DNA of 34,282 nt, from the NCBI GenBank assembly GCA_001953115.1, contig LSSL01005539.1:1-34282 (forward strand), written 5' to 3'. The notes beneath the pieces were generated by a model. The model saw only the letters and a program-made list of their open reading frames with translations. It ran no database searches and was not told the origin of the DNA. The position numbers were made by a program, and so were the translations under genes. This stretch comes from Smittium mucronatum (taxonomy: Eukaryota; Kickxellomycota; Harpellomycetes; Harpellales; Legeriomycetaceae). Positions 8,880-21,400 of this stretch are shown here, piece by piece. Positions within the stretch are counted from its first letter, which is position 1; every line of letters begins with the position of its first letter.

Positions 8880-10860
8880 GAAGTTATGAAATTTTTTTAA
8901 AATAATAATACTCTTATTGGAAAATAAATCAGTAACCCAATAAAATTACAGTCGAATCTCGAATCGATTTTGGATAAAGAAATAAAGAATAATGCTAAAA
9001 AATAACATCAAAATCGTGAAGATTCCAAATGTTGTTAACTGGAAACGAAATTACTATAGTTTGTGAATAAAATTTGGAAGTAATTTGTGCAAAACTTCAT
9101 TTGCGAAAAGTTTATTAAATAGATTTTTTTTCATTTCAAATTTCGTAGAACTCAAAAACTTTAAGAGTCATCATAAAGGTATAATATTTGATAATTTTAA
9201 TTTTAATAAAAATTCACATTGAAAACAAGTATTTTAGTGGATTTATGAAATTTTATTACTGAAAATCCTATTATATAAATAAAAGAATTAAAAAGGTATC
9301 CCTAGAATATTTATTATCAGAAATCAAAAATCCAATAAAAAAAATTAGATTATATATATTTGCGAATAAAAAATAAAAATGAAATAAATAGTTTAAAAAC
9401 TTAGTTAAAACCCCAATTCCATAAAAAAAATTTGCTTTAAAAAAAAAATTTTAGTTGATTTATTTTTAATTTATTTTATGTTAAAGCATAAAATACATTA
9501 AATATGTATTACTTATTAAATAATAATTTACTATTAAATGTTAAATCGATTATAGATACAGATACGAATGTTGCTCATTATATATATTTTTTAGTTTATA
9601 TAATCCCTTTTTTTTCTTAGACACGGTTTAATTGGGTTACTAAGCTTTTAGTCTGATATTTTGAATTTTTTTTTAGAAGATATAATCTTTAATAAAAATT
9701 TAAGTTAGAATTTTTATTTTTTTAATATTCAATTAAATAAATTTAACAATACTTTTAAAATTTACCTAAACATTTTTAATGAATAGCTTGTGGGTCAATA
9801 CTTACTCTGAAATTTCCATAATTTTAATTACCTCCTACTTGTATAAATTTTCATTTTTCTCATAATACTTTATTCACGGCTTTATTATTCAGAAAATTGG
9901 GGCTGTAATTATTTTATTCTACACATGGATATGTATATTTTTATAATCAATTATAAAATTTACTTATCCTATTTTATTTTTTTATTATTGAATTTTGAAA
10001 AATTATTATATTTAATCACGAAATTTTTCTAACTATAAACAATTATGGCTTTGAGTGGAATGAAATGTATCAAATTTCTTCCACAAATTAATTTAATTAT
10101 CCATTAATTCTTTGACAAATAAATTTAATAGAAATTTATAATTAAAATCAAATATTTGTAAGTTATATTTTTTATATTTATGACTATGAATTATAAAATA
10201 TTTATTTATTTAATAAGAATTTTTTTTTTTTTACTATTAATGGCTATTAGGCTAATGCTATACTTCAATTAGCTATAATTGTAAATTTTGAAAGTTTCTA
10301 TAGCTTTATTATCAATAAAAAAATTAATATTCAAATAAAAAAACTAAAGTCGAAAACCAAATTAAAAATTAGTTTAAAATTAAAATTAATTTAATGAATT
10401 GAATTGAAGTATTTTAAATTATCAAATTTTATCTATAAAACAATCAAAATTATTTTTACCAATACAAATTTAACAAAAGAATTTATTTAGTGATAGATTA
10501 TTTCTCATTATGTATATTATAAACCATTTTATCAATATCAGGATAAACGTTAAAATATTGGTTATCTAGTCGATTTTTAGCAATACGAGATACATTAGCT
10601 TATTAATTATTTGATATTATAATTATCGGATTAATAGTTAAGAAAAAAAATATTTAATTAACATAACGGTATCATAAACATAATTTTAAGTATATGAATT
10701 GAATTTTTTTAATTCTAGTTCATTTTTTTCTATTTTTTTGATAAATAAATCGTTTAAAATGATTTTAGATAAATAAAAATTATCGATTTAGGTTAAATTC
10801 ATGAAATTATACAATTAGATAAATTTTAAATCAAATAAATAATAAACTAAAAGTGAAATT
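8880..10860. other. AT-rich gene-free region
   Basis: No convincing ORF or repeat. Bases 8930-9120 are slightly less AT-rich (with AATCTCGAATCG and AACTGGAAACG) but no frame there stays open beyond about 25 codons. Confidence 0.6.
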
Positions 10861-11137
10861 GTGCATTTGAAAGTGTTAGAGGCCTAAAATTACATAAAAT
10901 TTCAAGAAAAACAAAATATTTCCAACTATTTAAAATCTTTCAAAAGGCGCTATTATAATTTTCCATAAGCCTAATGGCTATTTATAATCTTTAAGTTCAA
11001 TTTTTTTTTAAATAAATATATCTTGTTGAAATATTGTATCTATTTGAAAATGGAGCCTATTTTCAAAAAATATGAATTTTTCAATAAAAAGCTTTTTTTC
11101 AAAATAAGTTCTACTATTCAAATTATCAAACTAAAAT
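10861..11137 (+). repeat. Left inverted arm of Harbinger-like element
   Basis: It pairs with the reverse complement of 12838-13105. The best-conserved block is ATGGAGCCTATTTTCAAAAA (from about 11050) with the following ATGAATTTTTCAATAAAAA. Further matches are GTGTTAGAGG near the outer end, ACTATTTAAAATCTTTCAAA and CCTAATGGCTA. Confidence 0.75.
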
Positions 11138-11588
11138 ACTTTATAGTGCTCCAATAATGGTTTTTAAATACGGATCAAAAGTTTTAAAATGAAATTTGAG
11201 AATAATTTGAAATGAATTGAGCTATTGTGTTTTTTTCTCGCTTTCATTGATAGAGTAACAAGTTGGAAGCATATGTAAAGTTTATGTATCTTTAGGAAGC
11301 ACTGAAAGCTTAGTTTTTAATAATTACAGCAAAAAAACAAAAATGTATATTTAATATATCTCACAAGCGGGTTTAAAACCTATTTATATCTTCACAAGAT
11401 ATTTGTATTATTCTCTTCCTAATTAAAATAATTTAAAACTAATATTACTCATTTTTTTGAAAAATAATTTTATTTTTAAAAAATAATAAATGTTTGAATC
11501 ATTTAATAGTTATATTTTTACTTTATTTGGATAAAATAAAAATTTTAAAAAGTATTAAATTAATTATATAAGACATAAGTAAATACTA

Positions 11589-12190
11589 TCAAACATTTAA
11601 ACTCCTAAGTGGCATTTTTCTTACGTTGAAATTAGTAAGGCATATACATATGTCATGTATGTCTTGGTGCAACTCCAGTGAAGTTCTCACTTTGTTTCTT
11701 GCTGACTCCGATAATTTTTTTAAGCGCCCATAATAATTTTCACATATTATTTTTACGGATGCAATATTTGTATTATTATTGTATTCAGTTTGACTCAACT
11801 CAGCTCTTTGTTTGGGAGTATTTCGGGAACATAATATGCATTCCAAGGTATCCAATATACAAAATTATTAACCGAAACAGTGGTTTTACTAATTCTATCT
11901 CCTGTGGATTTTTTTGTAAAAAATTCATAAAAATATTCGCTCTATTTACAAATAAACTGAAATCAAGCTTTGAATCGCAATTTAATGGGATAATATTTGT
12001 CACTCTAATATCGGGTAAATGCGTTAATTCATGAATCACTCAATATTTTTTGTTCTTACCAGAATAAAGCGCTTTCGTACACGAAAATTCCCGGGGAATC
12101 TTGGAAAATCCTGTATTTATGCATCAATTATCAATGCGGCTTTTGGGAAAAGGCTAAAGTTCATTCCTTTTAATATCTGATCTTTTTTTT
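11589..12190 (-). pseudogene. PIF/Harbinger-like DDE_4 transposase relic, C-terminal two thirds
   Basis: Read on the - strand with two or more frameshifts. Near 12155-12110 a segment FPKAALIIDA fits the first catalytic Asp of the DDE_4 (DDE_Tnp_4) fold, and about 30 codons on FYSGKN-like residues fit the usual Y-SGK motif. The frame ending at 11800 contains FLQKNPQEIELVKP, which also looks like family sequence. The last frame (11855-11589) carries VKIICENYYGRLKKL, the third catalytic acid within the family's V(I/V)(E/C)EN-FGRLK block, then ELHQDIHDICICLTNFNVRK, the usual C-terminal end. A stop falls directly after the first Asp region. A possible N-terminal ATG lies at 12603. It is enclosed by the inverted arms at 10861 and 12838. 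Family assignment is fairly secure; activity is ruled out by the breaks. Confidence 0.75.
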
Positions 12191-12837
12191 TTAGAATAAT
12201 ATAATTATCGGACAACTTTTTTTTATTGTATTTGTTATTATTTGTATTATTCCCTATGCAGAAGCATCACTTATACCATAACTTGATTTATAGCAGAAAT
12301 TTATTTACATTTTTTCATATATGATAAAAAAAAACAACAAATTATCTTTTAGTGACAGCTTTGATTTTTTTTCATTTGGTACTTATCATTTTTATTAAAT
12401 CATCAATTAATAATAGAAAAATCATAATATTAAAAACTGCAATCTTTCTAAGTAACTGAATTCATTTGGCTTAATCGATCAATATTTTAATCATTATTTT
12501 GGTATTCATCGTTTATTAAAACTTCCGTGTGGTGATTAAGGCGAAGGTAAAATTAATTAACCGCAGCCTGATCCAAAAAATTTTGAAAACAGTTTTCTTC
12601 CATTATATTTTTTATAAAAAAGGTAAGGTATTTTTCTGATCTATATATATTAGAAAAATGAAAAAACTGGAAATTTATACTTTAGTTGCTAAAAAGATAA
12701 ATTTAAGTTCTAATTTAAAACTATCAAATTTTTATTTTGATATAAATATGAAATATATAATAAACGTATATTTTCGCTAATTGAAGCTTATTTCGATAAA
12801 TTAAATATTGATGTATCGTAAATTTTATATAGTTGTT

Positions 12838-13105
12838 TGGTTTGATGATTTGAATAAATGAATAATTTTGAAAAAAACATTTTTTATTGAAAAATTCATA
12901 TTTTTTGAAAATAGGCTCCATTATCAAATGGATACAAATTTTCCAAAAAAAACACTTTTATTTAAAAAAAAACCAAAAATATGGATTATAATTAGCCATT
13001 AGGTTTATTAAAAATTTTAATATCGCCTTTTAAAAGATTTTAAATAGTTATAAATTTTTTTTTCTTGTAATATTATGTAATTTATGCCTCCAACACGTTT
13101 AAATG
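12838..13105 (-). repeat. Right inverted arm of Harbinger-like element
   Basis: Reverse-complement partner of 10861-11137. The 67-codon frame at 12724-12927 on the - strand lies mostly in this arm and its first residues translate the conserved arm block, so I do not treat it as a gene. Confidence 0.75.
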
Positions 13106-13974
13106 TATCATTTTATACTGTTGGCCTAAATTATACTTAAAAAATCCCTATAAAAAATCATTTTTAATATTAAAATGCTAATTTTATTATGTTTACGTCA
13201 TTATTTTATAATTATTTAATAATTATTTTATAATTATTTTAAAAATTATTACGAAATTTGATCAAGTTAATTTATTTACATAGTTTTGAATTTCTGGATA
13301 AATATTTTTTCATAGATCATGTATAGATGTAAATTATAAAATATCTATCCAATAAACATCAATTTTCGGTGTTATATTTAATAAATAATTTGATTTTTAT
13401 ACACCCTTTCACGTTCAAGTTAAATAAATTTAAACAAGCTTTATTAGAAAATCCAATAAAGAATAAAGAATAGCCATCAGATCTAAAATAATATAAATTT
13501 GGATTTGAAAATTTCAAAACCAATATAAAAGGAAAATTTCTATCTTATTAATTTTTCAATAAAATTTTATGAAACGGTTAAAAAAACATAAAAAATATTT
13601 AAGCCCTGAAATCATTTTCCTGAGCTTTATATTTCAGCTATAAAATTTTTTTGTGTACTCAATAATTTTTTTTACATTAAAGGTAAATAATTCATATGAA
13701 TCGGGTGGCCTACTAAACATAAGTAAAATGTCATTCCGGGTCTAGATCTTTTATTCTGCAAATTATTGTAATTTTTTTTTAATTTCAGTCTTTAAAGAAA
13801 TTCAAGATTTATCTACCGGATTGAGCATTTTTTAATAGGGCCACAGATACAAAATTTTAACTTCCTAAAAAAATTATATTTGTTCAGCAGTTTTTCTTTG
13901 GCAAAGACCATTTTCCTATAACATTACTATACTCGATTTTATTTTCCCTTATTTGAAGTTTTGCGAATCAAATC

Positions 13975-14165
13975 CCATCAGATTCATTATAATCTTCATC
14001 TGAAACTTTTTCTTTTTGTTTTAAAATTTTATATTCCAAAGGCAGAAAGTCCTCCAATCATATGTGAATCCGGAAAACTTGTTAAAGGTAATTAAAAACA
14101 GTCCTTTCACCTCTTCTTTATCTTCTACTAGTTCTCTCAATGAAAAAATGGACTTTACTCTTGTC
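13975..14165 (-). pseudogene. Weak coding-like relic, unknown family
   Basis: On the - strand a frame gives a ~50-codon stretch containing FSLRELVEDKEEVKG and FSGFTYDWRTF. A shifted frame continues with EKVSDEDYNESDGI before a stop. The charged, mixed composition differs from local noise and the acidic end is reminiscent of the patch at 6105-6250. I cannot name a family. Confidence 0.22.
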
Positions 14166-14828
14166 GAAAAAAAATACAACTTCCATTAAATATAATAATT
14201 TTGAAATTTTTATAAGTAATCAGGCTTTTTTTCATTATTTATATGCGAATTTGCTTGTGTTGGCTCAAGAAGAGCCCCTTTAACAGTAAAAGTTTAAAAA
14301 TTTAAAAATTTAGATTTATATTAATTTTTTAAGTATAAACTTTTAATTTGAACTTTAAAAAAATAGATTGGTGTAATTCATGTGATTAATTAATTAATTC
14401 TACTTTTCGTGTAATAAAATCGGAATTATCATCTTTTAATTTGCAAATATTTTATCTTTTTCCTCCTCGATTTACAAGACGTAAACTCCATGACTTAATT
14501 CAGCCATGTTCTGTAATGATGATTATTTTATTAGCTGAGATAAGGCTGCAGAATTAATTTTCTTTTTCGATTGAATTTATCATCTCTGATCTCACTGAAA
14601 TTGGGTATTTCCCATATTTTACACTTTGGAATATTTTATACATAACTACAATAAGAAATTTAATTCCTTCAATAAATCTAATTTTCTTCCTATTTTAGGA
14701 ATTTCTTTTGCGTAAATTCGCTTTATTTACGTTTATTAAGATTCGATTTATTGATGAAAATTACAGTTTACATAAACTATACTTTAAAATGCGTAAAATT
14801 TTATTATTTTGGAACTTTGATATTTTTT

Positions 14829-14850
14829 CCCCTTCCCCTTCCCCCTTTTT
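14829..14850 (+). repeat. C/T tract of three CCCCTT-like units
   Basis: A pure pyrimidine tract, CCCCTTCCCCTTCCCCC plus flanking T's. The - strand has three G-runs (5, 4, 4) separated by AA, one run short of a canonical intramolecular G-quadruplex. A/T-only DNA surrounds it. Confidence 0.85.
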
Positions 14851-17603
14851 GCTGAAAGAGGAACTGTGTATAAATTTCGCAATTTGTAAAAAAAATTGAG
14901 TGATAAAATGCAAAAAAATTAATCCTAAATGTTCTTTTTTTAGAAGCATCTTATTATTGTTATTATTATTTTAGAAATGTTATTCTTAACTAGGAAACAC
15001 AATATTATCAATATATTCACATTTATTTAAAAAAATATATTTATATTCTCGAAAAAAACCAATTTCTAAATATAATTCCACTTAAAATATCATAAAATCA
15101 AATATAGATTAATACCAATTTATTATTTAATCAAAATTAGGTTCACTTATTTTATATTGTAATTTACTTTTTATGAGATTAATCCTTCTAATTCATATTA
15201 AATTTCACTTTTTCTTTAATTTAATGCATTACGGTCAATATTCATTCATTTATTTCGAATTAATTTAATTTTTTTTTAAATTTTCTTTCTATTTTTCCTA
15301 ATTGCATTCACTTATTTTTGATTTGGTAACACTTTTTTTAAAATTTCATTTGAAAAATTGTAGAAAGTGAAATCACTACCTCCTTTTTTGAATATACATT
15401 ATAATATTTTTTGTTTGATATATAAGATTGATATAAATGTAATAATTTTTCATAAGTACCAGTTCACGAAATCTAATATCATTCAGCTCATATTCAATAA
15501 AATTTCAAAAAATTATGGTATTCAGCATATCATTATTTTATATTTCTTTCTTCTTTGGGACTAAATTTTAAAAAAAATAAATTGAGAGCTCTTTTGCTCA
15601 TTTAGGATTTGGTTATTGATTATAATTTATTTTTTGATACATCGTTGGATAAGATAATTTTTTGGTGCTTTTTTATCCAAAATCCAAGCCCTAATTTTTT
15701 TAATTTTTTTTCTTGATTTATTTTTTTTTCATTCTTGAGAATAGTTGAATATTACACTATATATTCATAAAATTTTCTTTTTTGATTAAATTCAATGTTT
15801 AAATTTTATATAAGTTACTATCAGTTTTTATATTTAGGTCTATTTCATGAAATTATCCCCTAAAAAAATATTTATAAAATCTGCATTTTTTTAAAATTAA
15901 TTTTTTCCAAATATACTGCCTATTGTCATGCTATTTTTCTTTTTTTAATTTAATATTTTATTAATTACTGTTTTTTAAGTTTAAATAAGTTTTCTAATCT
16001 TTAAGTTTTTATGTGAAGAGTATATTTAATAAAAAAAATCTTTTGGGATTTAACTGTAAAAACTACAGAATTTTTTACGTTAGAGAACATCATTAATCTT
16101 AGATATTATTCCAGATCATCTAGCTGCTAAATTTAATTTAATTTAATCGAATATTCAGCTTTTGAGAAAGCTATGTTTTTCTTTTTTAATCATTTTTAAA
16201 TTTGGAGTTTTTTTACCTTATCAAATATAGAATTTTTTTAACAAATCAAGTCTGATTTGAAAATTATAATATTTTTATAAACTTTACATATGTAGTTGCT
16301 CATATTCATGCTTTTCGGATCTTTAAAAAAAATAATTAATTATCAGTGATTTAACTATCAGTAAAAATATTTTTATTCTTTTTTACCCCATATATTTTAA
16401 ATATATATTTTCGGGCTATATATTGTCTTTTCATCTCATTTTTAATTTTATTCATTAATTTTTCACTAGAAATTTTATGAAAGAGGCATTTTTTTAAGCT
16501 TTTGACTCCAGAATTTTAAATCCATACTTCTTTCTCTATTTAAATATATTGATTTTTTTTATTATTTTCTTCGTTCCAAATAATAATAAAAAAATGATAT
16601 ATTATATAAAACCTTTGTAAAATGTTAATATATGTTTTCTGTAACATAAATTATAATGCTGAAATGTGTTATTACCTTGGACCTCCTTACTTTATAATAA
16701 TATTCCTATTCTAAAAAAAAATTCTTTTATTTTAAATTTTCGTGGCAAATTCCCTTTTTTAACTTACAGAATACAATAAGGTTTGAAAAATATTCTTTGA
16801 TAATATATTCTTTAAATTATTGATAAAAAAACATAAACAAGTTAAATTCCAATAGAAAGCTAATTTTTATTTATATTTCTTTCTTTTTCGTTTTCATTTT
16901 ATCTCAATGCATGTATTTTCAGGATTTCTTATAACAACCCTTCCTTATTTTTTTAGCAATAATTATTAAAAAACATTATTCATAACTCTTTTCTTTAACA
17001 TAACTACTAATTATAATTCAAATATAGGAATTTGAAATACTGATAATACTTTTGGTTTGGGCTCTAAAAAAGGAACGGAATAATAATAATAAAATATTTT
17101 GGGTAAAAAAATTCTGTATTATGAAGATAAATCGTATTATAACCTTTCATACTAAGAATTTCACTAAATTTTCAACTTTTTTTTATAAAATAATCATGAA
17201 TTGAGCTTAATTTGGGTATTACGAATAATATCTGTGTTTTACTATGAGTAAAATAAATGAAAATCATTAGTGTGATTTATTTGACTATAATACCTTGTTA
17301 ATAAAAAATATTAAGCTAAAATATATTTATGAATGAAAATCTCAACCCAATTATGCACTCTTGGTGTTAGAAGCTATATATGATTAGCCCCGCGGTGAGA
17401 TTCAACCACGATATGAATTATGAAAATAAAAACTTTCTGTTGGTTGTAGATGTGAATTAAATTCCCCAACTATTAAAAACATATTTTTTGAAATTATAAA
17501 ACATTAGAATACAGGAGATATTGGATCTTTGTGCCTAATTAATTTTTTTACCTCTATAATCCGGTATATTTTCAATTTATTCAATTAAAGTCTTTGAGTT
17601 GTG

Positions 17604-18440
17604 GCAGAGAATAAAAAAATTATTGAAATTTGGCTGAAACAAAAAAATTCTTGGATTTTTAATAGATGCGCTCTATTAAACCTATCTTATCACTTTTTTG
17701 ATAAACTTTATTTCTTCAATCAGAATTTTTTTTTGAAATTATATTGTTAAGTATTTTATTTTTTTTAAATTAAGTAGTTTTGAGCTTAATAATCAGGCCC
17801 CCAAAAAATTTTTTTATTTATCGATTATTATTTTGATATATATTGAACCAGGATGCAGTATATGGATTTTGAGAATTTAGGATATATTTTTCCATATTAA
17901 AACAATTAATTTTCCACCAAAAGGTTTATCGCACTTTTTTATTCTGATGTATTATTTAAAAAAATCTTTAAAAAGTTAGCTATTATATCACTAAATTTTT
18001 ACGAAAATAAAAAAGTATACTTAATAAAACTTCTTATTTGTTTTGGGGGAAACAGCTTCATTATTTCATCAAATTGGAAAAAAAAAATTAGTTTCTTTGA
18101 TTCTAGTTATGTTGATTTTTCATTCTTTTTTTTTGGTTTGGAATTGGATGGATATTTTTTCAAATCGTACCATTTTTAAAAATATATGTTTAAAATTCAT
18201 GGTAGGTGGCCAAAAAGATTTCTATCATAGTATACTTCCCTATTTTCGTAAATGAATTGTTTCTCTTAATTTTTTTTCTATATAGTTGAAAATTTCAAAT
18301 TAAAACTATTTTAAAACTATTTTTTTCAGAACGTAAATAACCGAAAATTATGGTTAATTCATCTATTTGCCCATTTTTAAAAAATTTATTTTGTTTCAGT
18401 TGGATTTTATTTCTATATTTTATAATCCATTGGTTAATTG
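17604..18440 (+). pseudogene. pogo/Tigger-like transposase relic (CENP-B HTH + DDE_1)
   Basis: Three + strand pieces in family order. First, 17604-17747 is open for 48 codons and reads like a CENP-B type (HTH_Tnp_Tc5) helix-turn-helix: IIEIWLKQK, then an ALLNLSYHFFDKL helix, then NQNFFLK, corresponding to the family's (L)-EWF-Q-R, A-F-L and NF-AS positions. Second, the frame 18043-18255 starts GETASLFHQIGKKK, matching the DDE_1 signature DETGLF with the catalytic Asp replaced by Gly. Third, 18353-18440 has VNSSICPFLKNLF and, in a shifted frame, ISIFYNPL, fitting the second Asp block (DN-(S/A)) and the TS-(I)-QPLDQG block; the Asp reads as Val. Two catalytic acids are therefore lost and the segments are out of frame. 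No terminal repeats were identified. DDE_1 membership is inferred from the ordered weak matches together. Confidence 0.6.
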
Positions 18441-21400
18441 AACTTTATGTTATTTTTAATCTTAATTTTTCTATTATTATCTGAAAAAAAATTTTCATCC
18501 CTCCAATTACTTTATAATTTTGATTTTTTAAACATATCTGACTTCATAATTGATTTTTTTATAAATACTTATTCGATTGCCTTTTCAAGAAATAGTTATT
18601 AGGCGCTAAAATAATTATTATATAATATTTTTTATTTTTAGGAATTTACTTATTATTTAATATAATTAAAGGAGACAATAATTATAAAAATGTAATCTAA
18701 GAATTTCAGAAAAAGATAATAGAAGGATCATTTATAGTGGATATAGTAAAAAAACATATATATTTTGGCTATTATCCATTATGTAAATTAAATGATGTAG
18801 GTATTTATTGATAGATAAAAATGGATAAAAAATAATAATTTTTATGGAAATGTGGTTTTTTATTTGCATATATCTAACCCTTATTCATAATTTACCCGAT
18901 TTTTTTTCCTATTTCAAATTTACTTTGCTTGAAGTTTATTTGTTTTTTCTAAATAATTTTTTCTAAAATAGCAACTTAATCGTACACTTACAAATTATCA
19001 TATATTTATTTCTCGATTAATTTGAGCTTTTTCCAAATTTCGTCGAGAAAAGGTATAGTAAAAAATAAAATATTATTTTCACTCTAAAACTTAAAAAAAT
19101 ACCAAAAAAATCTTTTAAAAAAGTTCTTCTTTTACGATATTTTCCTGATCTTCTTTTTTTCTGAAATTTTAATTTTTTTAAATTTTTATAATTTAAACTT
19201 ACTTTTATTTGTTTATTGATTTAAATTATATATTATAATAATAACAAAATACATATCATGACTATCCAATAAAATATAAATGATTATTTCGAGATTTTAT
19301 TTAAAAAAAGCGATATATTAGTTTAAAAGGACATAATTTAATATTTAAGCGAGTTGAACTCATTTGTAAAGATAAACGATTGTGCATATTTGGGATAAAT
19401 AAATTATTTTAAGAGAAAATGATGATTAGAAATTTTAAATTTTTTTATATTTTAATGAATTTAATATAAAATTCTCTAATGAAATTAATCTGATCTTAAT
19501 ACGATTTTAAACACTTCAAGCTACAATAATAGTTATTACCCCTTCAAAATCCCTTTGAGGTAACATATATACCATTCCTAAAAATATATTAAGCAAAATA
19601 TCATTCATGCGTCAATTATTCCTTTTGAGTTTTAGGTTTTATATTTTTAACACAATTAAAAAAAAATCGACCAAATTTTATGTAATAATTGCTGAAAATA
19701 AGTGTTTTCATTATAAAAAATAGACTTTTTTTTTTTTGATTTTATAATAAACATATTCACTCATTAATGGGTCGAATATTAACAACAGTGTTTTTGAATG
19801 GATATTTTATTTTATAAATTAAATTATAATTTGGATAACTGGTAGGCTCTATAAGTAAAATAAAATAAATAAATAAAGATGAAAAAAGATGAAAAAATCT
19901 TATATAATAAACCAAAAATCCCATGTGTAATTTAAGTGGCTTTAAATAATTTCTTATATTGTAGCAAAGTTCTTAAGTTTGGTGTTTTTTTTTCTTTATT
20001 TTAAAACCATATTTAAATATATATATATATCGCAAAGAAAACCTGAAATGAGATTTTGCACATTAAATTTGTCTAATTAAGATGATTTTAAGTTATATAA
20101 ATAAACATATACAATATATTTCGACATTTTATCTCATAAATGGATTTCTTTGTGATGAAGCATAAACAGAGGAGTTTATTATTTATTAATTAAAACAGAT
20201 TATATAATTCACAAAATTTAGAGCCCTATTAATAAAAAAAAAAGGCAAAGCGGCTTAAAAATTTACCCACTTTTTTTTAATATAATTTTTTTATTTTCCT
20301 TTATCTTTTTATTACCTCTTTTTCTATTATATTATCCGTGGGAGATAAAATTTTAAAATCCTAGATAAATAAATTTCAGTTCTAAATAATAGCTTACCTC
20401 TAAGTAAACTAAAAAATACTCTAGTTAGAAATCTAGGTGCGTGTGAGAGAATAGCTCACGAGATACATATATCGGATATTAATTTTAAAATTTAAAATGA
20501 TAAATGTCTTATAATCTGATTTAAATTAGTTGGATTAAAAAAATTTATTGATTTTTTAAAGCTTTTTTTATTTAACCAAGGAAATCATAAAATAATTTTT
20601 GTCACATCAGATCTTCTGATTTTTGAAATTTTTTGAAACTTTCCTGGTTTACTAAGATTTTTCCTTCACCATTAAAATTTATAGAAATGGTTGATAAAAC
20701 CATAAGATTTTAAAATAAAATTATATATATTAAATTTTTTTTTACAAAAATCTGAAAGCATGAGCAGAATTAACGCCTTTATGCTCTAAAAGCATTATTA
20801 GTATAATATAAAAGACTAATTCGAAAAAATACAAATATTTTGAACTAAAAAATAAATCTAATTTCATAATTTGATGTTTTATATTTTATAGCGTTTTTTT
20901 TTGAAAATTTAAAACATTAATATTGATTAAATTTTTTTTTAGCCTCTAAATATAAAAAATTTTAAAAAAATTGCAATTAATGATTTTCTTATCTTTTATT
21001 TGTTAATTTTCCATTATTACGATTATAGAAAACTTCAGATTCTCTTGAAATTTCAATTGATATGATAGAAAATTCTTTTACAGATCATCACTTCCACTTT
21101 AAACATTTTTCTTTAATTGTGCTACTATACCAAATTTTAAAAAAAATTGATGGATAAAATTTGCTTTAACCTTATCTTAAATTGGCCCTTACCAATTATA
21201 ATGTTTTTTTAATGACTACAGATACCCTGTAAAAACTTCTACTGATAATCATTTATTGTAAAAAATTCATTTTCCAGAGCTCGGGATTGAAATTATCAGA
21301 TTTAAGAACAGCTGCAGATGCAATGCAGTTATAAATTTTAGAATAATAACATTTAATTCTAGATTTTTGGTTTTAAATATTTTTTTTATTTTTATCTTTA

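Larger units (their letters stand above)
10861..13105 (-). mobile_element. Degraded PIF/Harbinger-like element with inverted arms
   Basis: Two inverted arms (10861-11137 and 12838-13105) enclose a - strand DDE_4 transposase relic, giving a ~2.2-kb unit. The arms are diverged (about 75-80% by eye) and the transposase is broken, so this is an old copy. Known PIF/Harbinger elements usually have short terminal repeats and 3-bp target duplications, so ~270-bp arms would be unusual for that group. No target duplication could be fixed because the outer ends fade into AT-rich sequence. Confidence 0.55.
13106..17603. other. AT-rich gene-free region
   Basis: Mostly A/T homopolymer-rich sequence without coding signal. 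Exceptions, listed separately, are a weak - strand coding-like patch at 13975-14165 and a polypyrimidine tract at 14829-14850. The short ORFs at 14708-14899 and 15367-15564 have the Phe/Ile/Lys/Asn composition expected by chance. Confidence 0.55.

Noticed and set aside
11678..12034. 118-codon + strand ORF as a gene
   Set aside because: It is the antisense shadow of the - strand DDE_4 transposase relic, whose motifs are clear.
12724..12927. 67-codon - strand ORF as a gene
   Set aside because: It lies largely in the right inverted arm of the Harbinger-like element and its start codes the conserved non-coding arm block.
17375..17420. tRNA gene, because of a GCGGTGAGATTCAACC segment resembling a T-arm
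   Set aside because: The stem does not pair as a T-arm and no acceptor, D or anticodon stem could be placed.
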